Assembly: GCA_934162535.1 (NCBI GenBank)
Contig: CAKPJC010000005.1
Coordinates: 26,073-90,072 of the forward strand
Direction: 5' to 3'
Origin: an uncultured Clostridia bacterium
GTDB taxonomy: Bacteria; Bacillota; Clostridia; TANB77; CAG-508
Length of the DNA stretch: 64,000 nucleotides
Under the pieces are notes generated by a model, which saw only the letters and a list, made by a program, of their open reading frames with translations, did not search any database and was not told the DNA's origin. Both the position numbers and the translations under genes were made by a program. Of the stretch, positions 17,728 through 25,899 are shown in pieces; positions within the stretch are counted from its first letter, which is position 1; each line of letters starts with the position of its first letter.

Positions 17728-17794
17728 TGTGAATAATATGTAAAAAGAATGTGGCTATTTCAAGTTATTCACAGGGTTATCCACAGTTTCCACA
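17728..17794 (+). promoter_or_regulatory. DnaA-box cluster
   Basis: Within the 338-base gene-free stretch there are consensus DnaA boxes (TTATNCACA): an inverted copy TGTGAATAA at 17728-17736, TTATTCACA at 17765-17773 and TTATCCACA at 17777-17785. A degenerate GTTTCCACA at 17786-17794 is joined directly. An AT-rich stretch follows to 17944. No dnaA or dnaN is nearby, so this may be a DnaA-regulated promoter, a titration site or, less likely, the origin. Confidence 0.65.
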
Positions 17795-17944
17795 GTTTGC
17801 ATATAAAAACAGTGTGTAAACTATAACGTAAACATAAAATTAAAATTAGACTTTGAAAAGCAAAAAAACTTGCATAATTTAAAATAAAATTATATAATAT
17901 GTAAGTAAAAATAAATGGAATAATAATAAAGGATTGATGATAAA

Positions 17945-19663
17945 ATGGAAACAAAAACAAGAAAAATGAAATTTAATGACTTAAAAGATATGCTAGAACA
18001 AACAGAAAAAGAATATGGTAATTGTCCAGCATATATATTAAGAACAGAAGAAAAGGGAAAATTAAAAACAATAACACATAAGGAATTTAGAGATGAAATA
18101 AAAGAATTAGGGACAGCATTGGTAAATATGGGACTAAAAGACAAAAGAATTGCAATTATATCAGAAAATAGATATGAATGGGAGCTTGCATATTTAGCTA
18201 TAGCAACAGGAACAGGTGTTGTTGTGCCACTTGACAAAGCATTGCCAGACAATGAAATAGAGAGCTTAATACTTCGTTCACAAGTTGATACCATATTTTA
18301 TTCAAAAAAATATGATGGAATAATGAATGAATTAAGAGAAAAGAAAAACACAAATTTACAATACTTCATATCAATGGATTTACAAGAGAATTCAAATGGA
18401 ATATACTCTCAAAAACAACTTATTGCAAAAGGCAAAAAGTTGCTAGAAGAAGGGAACAGAGATTTTATTGATGCAAAAATAAATAATAAAAAAATGGGGA
18501 TAATGTTATTTACATCAGGAACAACATCAATATCAAAAGCAGTAATGTTATCACATGAAAATGTTGTTACAAATGTTATGGATATAACACATGCATTTGA
18601 CTTAACAGAAAATGATAGGTTATTATCATTTTTACCATTACATCATGTTTTTGAATGTACAGTAGGTTTCTTATATCCTATAGCTATTGGTGCAAGTATT
18701 GCATTTGGACAAGGCGTAAAACATATGTCAACAGATATAAAAGAATTAAATATAACAGCAATGATTTCAGTACCAGCAGTATATGACATTGTATACAAGA
18801 AAATAATGAGAACAATCAAGAAAAATGGAAAACTAGAAAATGTTCAAAAAGGAATAAAGCTAACACAATTATTATTAAAGGTGAAAATTGACCTTAGAGG
18901 AAGAGTATTTAAAGAAGTCCACGAAAATCTTGGACCAACGCTAAAACTTGTTGTAACAGGAGGTGCAGCACTAGACCCAGAAACAGAAAAAGGATTTGAA
19001 GAATTAGGATTTGATTTGGTACAAGGATATGGATTAACAGAAACATCACCAGTAATTGCAGCAGAAACACCAAAAAGCAGAAGACTTGGATCTATAGGTA
19101 AAAAATTCAATAGTGTAGAAGTAAAAATTGATAATCCTAGTGAAGATGGAGTAGGAGAATTAATGGCAAAAGGGCCATCGGTAATGTTAGGATACTACAA
19201 TAATGATGAAGCAACAAAAGAAGCTTTAGAGCCAGATGGATGGTTCCATACAGGAGATTTAGCAAGAATTGATAAAGATGGATACATATATATATGTGGA
19301 AGAAAGAAAAACGTAATTGTATTAAGTAATGGAAAAAATGTATTCCCAGAAGAAATTGAAACATTATTAAATAAGGTTGAAGGAATAAAAGAATCATTTG
19401 TATATGAAAAAGAAGAAGCAGATGGTGACCCAAGAGTATGTGTAAAATTAGTTTATGATAAAGACATGATAAAAGAATTATACAATATTGAAGGAGAAGA
19501 AAATATAAAAGAATTTTTATGGGAAAAAGTCAAAGAAATAAACAAGCTTATGCCAAAATACAAATATGTAAAAGAAATGATAATCACAGAAGAACCTCTT
19601 ATAAAAACGACAACATTGAAAGTAAAAAGACATGAGGAATTGAAAAAAATCTTAGGGAAATAG
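17945..19663 (+). CDS. AMP-binding long-chain acyl-CoA synthetase-like enzyme
   Basis: The 572-residue ANL-superfamily enzyme activates a carboxylic acid through an acyl-adenylate. The P-loop motif is LFTSGTTSISKAVMLSH (a clostridial variant of TSGTTGxPKG). LPLHHVFEC, QGYGLTETSP, FHTGDLARIDKDGYIYICGR and a C-terminal region ending in a TLKVKR-type lysine motif follow. The substrate is most likely a fatty acid, but this is not certain. It lies directly downstream of the DnaA-box cluster. A possible ribosome site, AAAGGATTGATGATAAA, precedes the ATG. Confidence 0.85.
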   Translation: METKTRKMKFNDLKDMLEQTEKEYGNCPAYILRTEEKGKLKTITHKEFRDEIKELGTALVNMGLKDKRIAIISENRYEWELAYLAIATGTGVVVPLDKALPDNEIESLILRSQVDTIFYSKKYDGIMNELREKKNTNLQYFISMDLQENSNGIYSQKQLIAKGKKLLEEGNRDFIDAKINNKKMGIMLFTSGTTSISKAVMLSHENVVTNVMDITHAFDLTENDRLLSFLPLHHVFECTVGFLYPIAIGASIAFGQGVKHMSTDIKELNITAMISVPAVYDIVYKKIMRTIKKNGKLENVQKGIKLTQLLLKVKIDLRGRVFKEVHENLGPTLKLVVTGGAALDPETEKGFEELGFDLVQGYGLTETSPVIAAETPKSRRLGSIGKKFNSVEVKIDNPSEDGVGELMAKGPSVMLGYYNNDEATKEALEPDGWFHTGDLARIDKDGYIYICGRKKNVIVLSNGKNVFPEEIETLLNKVEGIKESFVYEKEEADGDPRVCVKLVYDKDMIKELYNIEGEENIKEFLWEKVKEINKLMPKYKYVKEMIITEEPLIKTTTLKVKRHEELKKILGK

Positions 19664-19685
19664 GAATTACAAGGCAAATAAAACA

Positions 19686-19732
19686 AATGTAATATAATTG
19701 TAACATAATTGTAATGAAAATGTAATAAAAAA
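19686..19732 (+). repeat. TGTAAT/TAATTGTAA direct-repeat array
   Basis: Repeated TGTAAT units include the adjacent copies ATAATTGTAAC and ATAATTGTAAT. A close relative lies upstream of the TasA-like gene at 9214-9238. It sits just upstream of the promoter at 19747 and could be an operator. Confidence 0.5.
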
Positions 19733-19746
19733 ATATCTCAAAATTC

Positions 19747-19775
19747 TTGTAGTTTTACGGATAGTGGTGTATAAT
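19747..19775 (+). promoter_or_regulatory. Sigma-A promoter for the gene at 19824
   Basis: TTGTAG at 19747-19752 and TATAAT at 19770-19775 are 17 bases apart. Confidence 0.65.
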
Positions 19776-19823
19776 AATAAAGAATCAAAATATAGACCAC
19801 ATAGGAAAAAGGAGGTATTTGCA

Positions 19824-20735
19824 ATGTCTAGAAGAAAATCAGGCATAGTAAATGTAAGAATGGTTATTACCGAAGAAAAAATACTATCAAATATAGATAA
19901 AGTCCAAAAAATGATAAATCCAAATAGCAAAAAGCAAATTGTTCAATTAGAAGATGACACATACTTCAAAGACTTAATTGAATCAATTAAAGCTTATTTA
20001 ATAGAATATCCAAAAAAGAAAAACTTCCCTGTTAGTGTTTATAAAGCAGCATATGGGCTAGTTGAATATGCAACAAATCAATTTGAAGAAAACACAAAGA
20101 AAGTTGAAGAGTTAATAAGACAAAGAGAAGAAAATATAGCGTTAGCTGGTAAACTAAAAGATTTAATAGATGCAGTAGAATACAAAGAAGACAATTGGAA
20201 AGATAGAGTAAAAGAAGCAGAAGGAATGTTCTCAGAAGAAGTCATAGAAACATTAAGACTAGTAGGAAAAGACAAAAATAAAGATAATCAAAACTATCAA
20301 GATGCACTAAAGCTATTAAATGCAAGAGTAAATAACTTGGAAACAAACTTACACATTGAAATTGACATGGAAAGAATTGAAGATAGGTCAAAAGCATTAA
20401 GCTATATTGGAATTGAAGTTGCAGATGCATTAAAAGTTATACCAAAACCAGTAGAAGAAATTGAAGAAACTATAGTTGAAGAAATAGCAAAAGATAAAGT
20501 GGAAAAAGAAGAAAAAGCTAAAGTATCACAAGTGGTAGCTGTTGAAGAGGAAAAGAAAGAAGAAGAAGTAAAAGAAGAAATCAAAGAATACCAAGAATCA
20601 GTTACATTTGATAAAAAACCATCATTATGGCAAAGATTTAAAAATAGCAAATTAGCAAGAGCAGTATCATATGTATTTAAGATTAGAATTAAAATTGAGT
20701 TACCAAATGCACTACCAGAGGGTAGAGGAGAATAG
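19824..20735 (+). CDS. Hypothetical protein with acidic coiled coil and basic C-terminus
   Basis: The 303-residue protein belongs to no family I recognise. Its first 230 residues are charged and helical, including LVEYATNQFEENTKKVEEL and DWKD-type helices. A highly acidic Glu/Lys stretch (residues about 215-270) is followed by a basic tail (SLWQRFKNSKLARAVSYVFK) that looks amphipathic and could bind membrane or nucleic acid. The start is ATG 19824 behind AAAGGAGG. It is monocistronic, with its own promoter and a strong terminator. Confidence 0.72.
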   Translation: MSRRKSGIVNVRMVITEEKILSNIDKVQKMINPNSKKQIVQLEDDTYFKDLIESIKAYLIEYPKKKNFPVSVYKAAYGLVEYATNQFEENTKKVEELIRQREENIALAGKLKDLIDAVEYKEDNWKDRVKEAEGMFSEEVIETLRLVGKDKNKDNQNYQDALKLLNARVNNLETNLHIEIDMERIEDRSKALSYIGIEVADALKVIPKPVEEIEETIVEEIAKDKVEKEEKAKVSQVVAVEEEKKEEEVKEEIKEYQESVTFDKKPSLWQRFKNSKLARAVSYVFKIRIKIELPNALPEGRGE

Positions 20736-20755
20736 GCAGAATTTAAAAATACTAT

Positions 20756-20789
20756 ATAAAACAGAGTTAAATAAATAACTCTGTTTTAT
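20756..20789 (+). terminator. Intrinsic terminator
   Basis: A 14-bp stem (ATAAAACAGAGTTA) has a 6-base loop and T-rich descending arm. Confidence 0.85.
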
Positions 20790-20915
20790 GTATAAACAAA
20801 AATTTTGAAGTATAAAAGATATAATAATTATAGCTTTTTATTTAATAAAAAAATCTTCGACTTTTCTTATTAAATAAAAAAGTTGCAAAAACGCGATAAA
20901 TTTATTAGAAATAGC

Positions 20916-20944
20916 TTGACAAATCAATAAAATCATATTAAAAT
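20916..20944 (+). promoter_or_regulatory. Promoter of the tRNA-His/tRNA-Gln unit
   Basis: TTGACA at 20916-20921 and TAAAAT at 20939-20944 are 17 bases apart, about 30 bases upstream of the first tRNA. Confidence 0.7.
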
Positions 20945-20975
20945 ATTGTATGTGCTCACAAATGAGTAAAACAAT

Positions 20976-21053
20976 GGTGGATGTGGCGTAGTTGGTTAAC
21001 GCGCCAGTTTGTGGCACTGGAGATCGTGGGTTCGAGTCCCATCTTCCACCCCA
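20976..21053 (+). tRNA. tRNA-His (GTG)
   Basis: A full cloverleaf is visible. The anticodon loop TTGTGGC gives GTG and the T-arm carries GGTTCGAGTCC. CCA is encoded. An extra 5' G opposite the discriminator C is the His-specific G-1:C73 pair. Confidence 0.95.
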
Positions 21054-21067
21054 TATTAATTTTACAT

Positions 21068-21142
21068 TGGGCTGTAGCCAAGCGGTAAGGCAGTAGACTT
21101 TGACTCTACCATGCGCTAGTTCGAATCTAGCCAGCCCAGCCA
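21068..21142 (+). tRNA. tRNA-Gln (TTG)
   Basis: The acceptor stem TGGGCTG pairs with CAGCCCA. The anticodon loop CTTTGAC gives TTG, the T-loop is TTCGAAT, and CCA is encoded. It is 14 bases after tRNA-His and co-transcribed. The GatCAB genes later in the window could charge this tRNA by the indirect route. Confidence 0.95.
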
Positions 21143-21146
21143 AAAT

Positions 21147-21190
21147 AAAAACTCTGAAATGCTAAAATATCAGCATTTTACAGAGTTTTT
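21147..21190 (+). terminator. Terminator of the tRNA unit
   Basis: An interrupted stem (AAACTCTG..AATGCT with AGCATT..CAGAGTTT) is followed by a run of T. Confidence 0.85.
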
Positions 21191-21306
21191 TATTATGTAA
21201 TTAATGCAATAAGAAATGTATTAATGGAAATCAATTTACAACGTTATTGCTTTACCAAATAAATGATGATATAATATAAATGATAAAAAAGCTAGGAGGT
21301 GGCATA

Positions 21307-22569
21307 ATGCCAAAAGTAATTGTAATAGGTGGAGGACCAGCAGGAATGATGTCTGCAATCACATCAGCAGAAAATGGAAACGAAGTAATGATAATAGAAA
21401 AAATGCCATCATTTGGTAAAAAGATGTTAATAACAGGAAAAGGCAGATGTAATATAACGAGTTCATTATATATGAGTGAATTCATAAAAAACACGCCAGG
21501 GAATGGAACATTCTTATATAGTGCATTTCAAAACTTCACTAATAGAGACATAATAGACTTTTTAAAATCAGAAGGACTAGAAGTAAAAGAAGAAAGAGGA
21601 AATAGAATATTTCCAGTAACAGATAAATCAATAGATGTATTAAACTGTTTCAAAAAAAGAATACATGAATTAAACATAGAATGCAAACTAAATACAAAAG
21701 TTGAGAAAATATTAATAAAAGAAAACAAGGCACTAGGAGTTAGAACAGAAAGAGAAATAATACAAGCAGATAAAGTAATATTAGCAACAGGTGGAAAAAG
21801 TTATCCACTAACAGGTTCAACGGGAGATGGATACAAAATGGCATCAGAATTAGGACACAAAATAATAAAAATAAAACCATCACTTGTACCTTTAGAAGTC
21901 TATGAAAAAGAAGAATGTAAAGGTTTACAAGGACTAAGTTTAAAAAATGTGAAAATTAGATTTATAGACATAGAAAGAAACAAAACAATATATGAAGACT
22001 TTGGAGAAATGATATTTACTCATTTTGGTATATCAGGACCTACGATATTAAGTGGTTCTGCACATTTAGTCAGATACAAAAATATAGATGAATTAATAAA
22101 AAACAAAAAAATAAAATTAAATATTGATTTGAAACCAGCATTAACAGAAGAACAACTTAACGATAGGATATTAAGAGATTTTAAGGAAGTAAAAAACAAA
22201 CAATTTAAACACAGCTTAGATAAGTTATTGCCACAAAAAATGATACAAACAATAATAAATAATACACAAATAAATCCTGAAAAAAGAGTTAATGAGATAA
22301 CTAAAGAAGAAAGAAGAAGGATAATAAATAACTTAAAAAAATTTGAAGTTACAATAAAAGGATTCAGACCAGTAGAAGAGGCAATAATAACTAGTGGTGG
22401 AATTAATGTAAAAGAAATTAATCCCAAAACTATGGAATCCAAAATAATAAAAGGCTTATACTTTGCAGGCGAAATAATAGATGTAGATGCATATACAGGT
22501 GGATTTAATCTTCAAATTGCATATTCAACAGGATATACAGCAGGGAAAAGTTGTGGGATAGATGAGTAG
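21307..22569 (+). CDS. HI0933/YhiN-type FAD-dependent oxidoreductase
   Basis: The 420-residue flavoprotein has an N-terminal dinucleotide-binding motif IGGGPAGMMSAI, the family signature GKKMLITGKGRCN, a central ATGGKSYPLTGSTGDGY, and a C-terminal GEIIDVDAYTGGFNLQ closing the FAD site. The physiological substrate of the family is not established; it is often annotated as aminoacetone oxidase-like. GGAGGTG places the start at ATG 21307 rather than the in-frame ATG at 21280. The YigZ-family gene follows after 14 bases. Confidence 0.9.
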   Translation: MPKVIVIGGGPAGMMSAITSAENGNEVMIIEKMPSFGKKMLITGKGRCNITSSLYMSEFIKNTPGNGTFLYSAFQNFTNRDIIDFLKSEGLEVKEERGNRIFPVTDKSIDVLNCFKKRIHELNIECKLNTKVEKILIKENKALGVRTEREIIQADKVILATGGKSYPLTGSTGDGYKMASELGHKIIKIKPSLVPLEVYEKEECKGLQGLSLKNVKIRFIDIERNKTIYEDFGEMIFTHFGISGPTILSGSAHLVRYKNIDELIKNKKIKLNIDLKPALTEEQLNDRILRDFKEVKNKQFKHSLDKLLPQKMIQTIINNTQINPEKRVNEITKEERRRIINNLKKFEVTIKGFRPVEEAIITSGGINVKEINPKTMESKIIKGLYFAGEIIDVDAYTGGFNLQIAYSTGYTAGKSCGIDE

Positions 22570-22583
22570 TAGAAAGGGTAAAA

Positions 22584-23228
22584 ATGAAGAATTTTAAAAC
22601 AATTCTAAAAAGCGAGAGTTCAGAAATTGTAGAGAAAAAATCAAAGTTTATATCATACATACATTATGTTGAAAATGAAGAAATGATAGAGGAAATATTA
22701 AAAGAATATAAAAAGAAATATTATGATTCAAGACATATATGTTATGCATGGAGAATTATGAAAGATGGCCAAATTGCTGAAAAATCAAATGATGATGGAG
22801 AACCATCAGGAACAGCAGGAGCTCCTATGTTAAATATATTGAAAAAAAATAATCTATGTAATGTATTGGTATTAGTTATAAGATATTTTGGTGGAATCCT
22901 TCTTGGAACGGGTGGACTAGTGAGGGCATATTCAGAGGCTACACAAAAGACAATAGAAAAATGTGAATTAAAAATAATGATATATGGAATAGAAATGGAA
23001 TTAAAAATTGATTATCAAAATCTGGAATTTTTTAAATACTATTGTAAAAATAATAATATTAATGTGATAAACATACAATATATGGAAGATGTGATGATGA
23101 AATTACAAATGGAAGAACATGTAAAAGAAAAAATGATAGAAGAAATAGTTGCAAAAACACTGAAAATAAAGGAATATAGAATTTTGGATAAAAAGTACAT
23201 TGAAAAAAATGTCGAAAAATATACATAA
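22584..23228 (+). CDS. YigZ/IMPACT (UPF0029) family protein
   Basis: The 214-residue protein has the N-terminal UPF0029 domain: KKSKFISYIHYV, DSRHICYAWRI, SNDDGEPSGTAGAPML and RYFGGILLGTGGLVRAYS. A C-terminal ferredoxin-like domain follows. The family is related to the eukaryotic translation regulator IMPACT, and its bacterial role is unclear. It probably shares a transcript with the flavoprotein upstream. The last codons contain a Spo0A box belonging to the next gene's control region. Confidence 0.9.
   Translation: MKNFKTILKSESSEIVEKKSKFISYIHYVENEEMIEEILKEYKKKYYDSRHICYAWRIMKDGQIAEKSNDDGEPSGTAGAPMLNILKKNNLCNVLVLVIRYFGGILLGTGGLVRAYSEATQKTIEKCELKIMIYGIEMELKIDYQNLEFFKYYCKNNNINVINIQYMEDVMMKLQMEEHVKEKMIEEIVAKTLKIKEYRILDKKYIEKNVEKYT
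23210..23216 (+). promoter_or_regulatory. Spo0A (0A) box upstream of spo0A
   Basis: A perfect TGTCGAA lies 38 bases upstream of the spo0A -35 element, inside the end of the previous gene. This suggests autoregulation. Confidence 0.5.
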
Positions 23229-23253
23229 TATGGAAAAATATTTCAAAAACCTC

Positions 23254-23282
23254 TTGCAAAAATATGGAAAAAGAAATATAAT
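23254..23282 (+). promoter_or_regulatory. Sigma-A promoter of spo0A
   Basis: TTGCAA at 23254-23259 and TATAAT at 23277-23282 are 17 bases apart, 48 bases before the start codon. Confidence 0.7.
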
Positions 23283-23329
23283 TAGCATGTAAATATTTTA
23301 CAGTAGAAGAAAGTGAGAGGAGAAAGTGA

Positions 23330-24154
23330 ATGAAAGAAAAAATTACAGTTTTAATTGCAGATGACAATCAAGAATTTAGTATGACACTGGCAACATACTT
23401 AAAAAATCAAGATGATATGGAAGTAGTAGGAAGAGCGAAAGATGGAAACGAAGCTCTTGACTTGATTCCGGAATTATTGCCAGACATAGTTTTATTGGAC
23501 GTAATAATGCCACATTTAGATGGAATAGGAGTATTAGAAAAGTTAAACATGATAAAAATGAACAAAAGACCAATATGTATAATGCTATCAGCAGTTGGTC
23601 AAGATAAAATCACCAGTAAGGCAATTGAACTTGGTGCAGAGTATTATGTCGTAAAACCATTTGACATTGAATTATTAATCACGAGAATAAGAGAATTAAA
23701 ACATTATAAACCAACACAAAACAATAATTTTATATCCAGAGAATCCCAAGGAACAAAACAACGATATATTGATTTATCCAGAAACATTGGAAAAAAAGAA
23801 GAAAACTTAGAAGCAATGGTAACAAATGTTATACATGAAGTAGGAGTACCAGCACATATAAAAGGCTATCAGTATCTCAGAGAAGCAATTATAATGGTAG
23901 TGAATGATATTGATATAATAAATCAGATTACTAAAAGTTTATATCCTATGATTGCAAATAAATTTGAAACAACCCCATCGCGTGTTGAGCGTGCAATAAG
24001 ACATGCTATAGAAGTCGCATGGGGAAGAGGTCAGCAGGAAGTTGTTGAAAACATTTTTGGTTATACAATTTCAGCTGCTAAAGGGAAGCCTACAAATTCA
24101 GAATTTATAGCAATGATTGCAGATAAATTACGCTTGGAATTAAAAAGTGCGTAA
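23330..24154 (+). CDS. spo0A: Sporulation master regulator Spo0A
   Basis: The 274-residue response regulator has a receiver domain with the acidic pocket at Asp11/Asp12, the phosphorylation site Asp57 in VLLDVIMP, and the conserved lysine in YYVVKPFD. A linker leads to the Spo0A C-terminal DNA-binding domain, with HEVGVPAHIKGYQYLREAI, the recognition helix TTPSRVERAIRHAIEVAW, and the NIFGYTISAAKGKPTNSEF tail. It binds 0A boxes when phosphorylated and commits the cell to sporulation. In many Clostridia spoIVB is immediately upstream; here a YigZ gene is. AGAGGAG-like sequence and ATG 23330 fit the usual N-terminus. Confidence 0.98.
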   Translation: MKEKITVLIADDNQEFSMTLATYLKNQDDMEVVGRAKDGNEALDLIPELLPDIVLLDVIMPHLDGIGVLEKLNMIKMNKRPICIMLSAVGQDKITSKAIELGAEYYVVKPFDIELLITRIRELKHYKPTQNNNFISRESQGTKQRYIDLSRNIGKKEENLEAMVTNVIHEVGVPAHIKGYQYLREAIIMVVNDIDIINQITKSLYPMIANKFETTPSRVERAIRHAIEVAWGRGQQEVVENIFGYTISAAKGKPTNSEFIAMIADKLRLELKSA

Positions 24155-24239
24155 AAGTTGTGTGCAATCTTAGAGCACCAATAATTATATGAATAGAAAA
24201 ATATTTTCATTTTTATTTATTGAGTATGATTAAAAGTAT

Positions 24240-24302
24240 AAATAACCTTTCGTTTATCAGATTTTTATTAAATTAAAAATTTGGTAAATGGGGGTTATTT
24301 TT
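24240..24302 (+). terminator. Probable terminator after spo0A
   Basis: A long imperfect hairpin (AAATAACC paired with GGTTATTT, plus inner AT-rich pairs) ends in a T run. The rest of 24155-24464 shows no gene. Confidence 0.55.
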
Positions 24303-24464
24303 AATATAAATGAACTTACAAAAAAACTAATTAATGAATGTTACATTTTAATAATGATGTGTGAAAAACGAAATGATTTTATAATTTTTAGTCTGTTCGG
24401 TTGAATAACATATAAATATGTTGTAATATAACAGCACCCTTTTTAACATAAATGTAAAAAAAAC

Positions 24465-24493
24465 TTGACATTTCATATAAAATAGATTATAAT
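24465..24493 (+). promoter_or_regulatory. Consensus sigma-A promoter of the XRE regulator gene
   Basis: TTGACA at 24465-24470 and TATAAT at 24488-24493 are 17 bases apart. Both hexamers are perfect. Confidence 0.85.
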
Positions 24494-24496
24494 AAA

Positions 24497-24512
24497 GTAA
24501 AGTTAACTTTAC
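24497..24512 (+). promoter_or_regulatory. 16-bp palindromic operator candidate
   Basis: GTAAAGTTAACTTTAC is a perfect palindrome over the expected transcription start. It is the likely autoregulatory site of the small HTH protein encoded next. Confidence 0.65.
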
Positions 24513-24537
24513 AGTATTGAGAAAGGAGAAAATAATA

Positions 24538-24753
24538 TTGAAAAATAAAGTTGAAGAATTTAGAAGGCTCAATAATGAGAAACAAGAAGAATTAGCTAAT
24601 ATAGTTGGAGTATCAAGACAAACAATTATATCAATAGAAAAAGGAGTATATAATCCATCTATTAAATTGGCATTTAAAATAGCAAAACACTATGGAAAAC
24701 TTATCGAAGAAATATTTATTTATGAGGAGGAAATAGAAAATGAAAAAAAATGA
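24538..24753 (+). CDS. Small XRE-family transcriptional regulator
   Basis: The 71-residue protein is almost entirely one helix-turn-helix: EFRRLNNEKQEELANIVGVS, RQTIISIEKGVYNPS, then LAFKIAKHYGKLIEEIF. It resembles the YozG/Xre-type small repressors often paired with a DUF2178-like membrane protein. The start is TTG 24538 behind AAAGGAG. The stop overlaps the next gene by 14 bases, so the two are translationally coupled. Its promoter carries a perfect palindrome, suggesting autorepression. Confidence 0.88.
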   Translation: MKNKVEEFRRLNNEKQEELANIVGVSRQTIISIEKGVYNPSIKLAFKIAKHYGKLIEEIFIYEEEIENEKK

Positions 24754-25165
24754 AAAAAGAGGAATGATAATATCAATAATAATAAGTATAATGGGGGCAA
24801 TAGGGATAATTTATACTACAATAATAAAAGCAACGGTAGAAGATTCACTATATATGTATACTACAGGAACAACGTTAGTAATATTAGGAGTAATGCTAAT
24901 GTTATATTATATAAAACTTTCAAAAAACAAGAAAAGAAGTAATGAACAAGAAAATATTTATATGGATGAAAGAATAAACCAAAATAAAGAAAAATCTTTT
25001 GCTATTACATTTAAAATTATTATAGGAATATCACTGATTATGGATTTTATAACTACATTTTTCTTAAGAGAATATAAAGAATGTGCAAATATTTTAGGGG
25101 CATTTGTAATTGCTTCAATAATTTTGTATTTTATAGTTTATACTATTGTTTCAAAAAGAAATTAG
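24740..25165 (+). CDS. Four-helix membrane protein, partner of the XRE regulator
   Basis: The 141-residue protein has four predicted membrane segments (about residues 9-28, 38-57, 90-108, 115-135) and a cytoplasmic loop with YMDERINQNKEKS. That loop motif (DER.. near mid-protein) is common in DUF2178-like proteins encoded beside small XRE regulators. The molecular function is unknown; it may sense an envelope signal or antagonise the regulator (inference). GAGGAGG precedes the ATG. Confidence 0.7.
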   Translation: MKKNEKRGMIISIIISIMGAIGIIYTTIIKATVEDSLYMYTTGTTLVILGVMLMLYYIKLSKNKKRSNEQENIYMDERINQNKEKSFAITFKIIIGISLIMDFITTFFLREYKECANILGAFVIASIILYFIVYTIVSKRN

Positions 25166-25224
25166 TTTGACAAAAATGTAGAAGAAATGAAAAATAATAT
25201 AATCCAAATAAATGAAAAAGATAT

Positions 25225-25276
25225 AAAAATTTCTCACTATGTTTATTAATATAATAAATGTAGGGAGAAATTTTTT
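25225..25276. terminator. Bidirectional terminator between the XRE pair and cysE
   Basis: AAAAATTTCTC pairs with GAGAAATTTTT around a secondary hairpin. It can serve both convergent units. Confidence 0.75.
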
Positions 25277-25278
25277 AC

Positions 25279-25812
25279 TTATATATCCACTCTCTTACCA
25301 TCAATCTTAACAACCTTAGTAGGAACACCGACAACAGTAACATTAGAAGGAACATCTTTTAATACAACAGCATTTGCACCAATTTTTACATTATCACCAA
25401 TTGTAATATCTCCAAGAAGTTTAGCACCACAACCAATAAAAACATTATTGCCAACAGTAGGATGTCTTTTCTTTTTAGAAGATGGAGTTCCACTTCCACC
25501 AAGAGTAACACCATGAAACATGGTAACATTATTACCAACAATTGCAGTTTCACCAATGACAACACCTGTACCATGGTCAATAAATAAGCCATCACCAATT
25601 ATAGCACCAGGGTGAATTTCTATTCCTGTTTTTCTTTTAGCCTTTTCGCTCAAAAATCTTGAGATAAAAAAATGTTTTCTCTTGTAAAAAAAGTGAGCAA
25701 TTTTATAAAACAATAGAGCCTTAAAACAAGGGCAAAGCATGGCGTCGAAAGAATTTTTAATAGAAGGATCTCTATCAATAATAATATTAATCTGTTTTTT
25801 AATATAATTCAT
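25279..25812 (-). CDS. cysE: Serine O-acetyltransferase
   Basis: The 177-residue enzyme makes O-acetylserine, the first step of cysteine synthesis. It is the short form typical of Firmicutes. The hexapeptide-repeat left-handed beta-helix includes GIEIHPGAIIGDGLFIDHG, VVIGETAIVGNNVTMFHGVT, LGGSG and HPTVGNNVFIGCGAKLLG. The catalytic histidines in IDHGTG and FHGVTLGG are present. It stands alone, with no cysK next to it. Confidence 0.95.
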   Translation of the reverse strand: MNYIKKQINIIIDRDPSIKNSFDAMLCPCFKALLFYKIAHFFYKRKHFFISRFLSEKAKRKTGIEIHPGAIIGDGLFIDHGTGVVIGETAIVGNNVTMFHGVTLGGSGTPSSKKKRHPTVGNNVFIGCGAKLLGDITIGDNVKIGANAVVLKDVPSNVTVVGVPTKVVKIDGKRVDI

Positions 25813-25862
25813 AACAAATACCTCATTATATTATATTTATAAACAAAAAATAAGTTACGAAA

Positions 25863-25889
25863 AACTCGTACCATGGAAGGGTACGAGTT
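25863..25889 (-). terminator. Terminator after the mscS-like gene
   Basis: A 10-bp stem (AACTCGTACC and its complement) is followed on the minus strand by a T run. Confidence 0.75.
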
Positions 25890-25899
25890 ATAATAAGTT

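Noticed and set aside
20838..21143. Minus-strand 101-codon frame
   Set aside because: It runs through the two tRNA genes and has no ribosome site. It is a typical false protein call over tRNAs.
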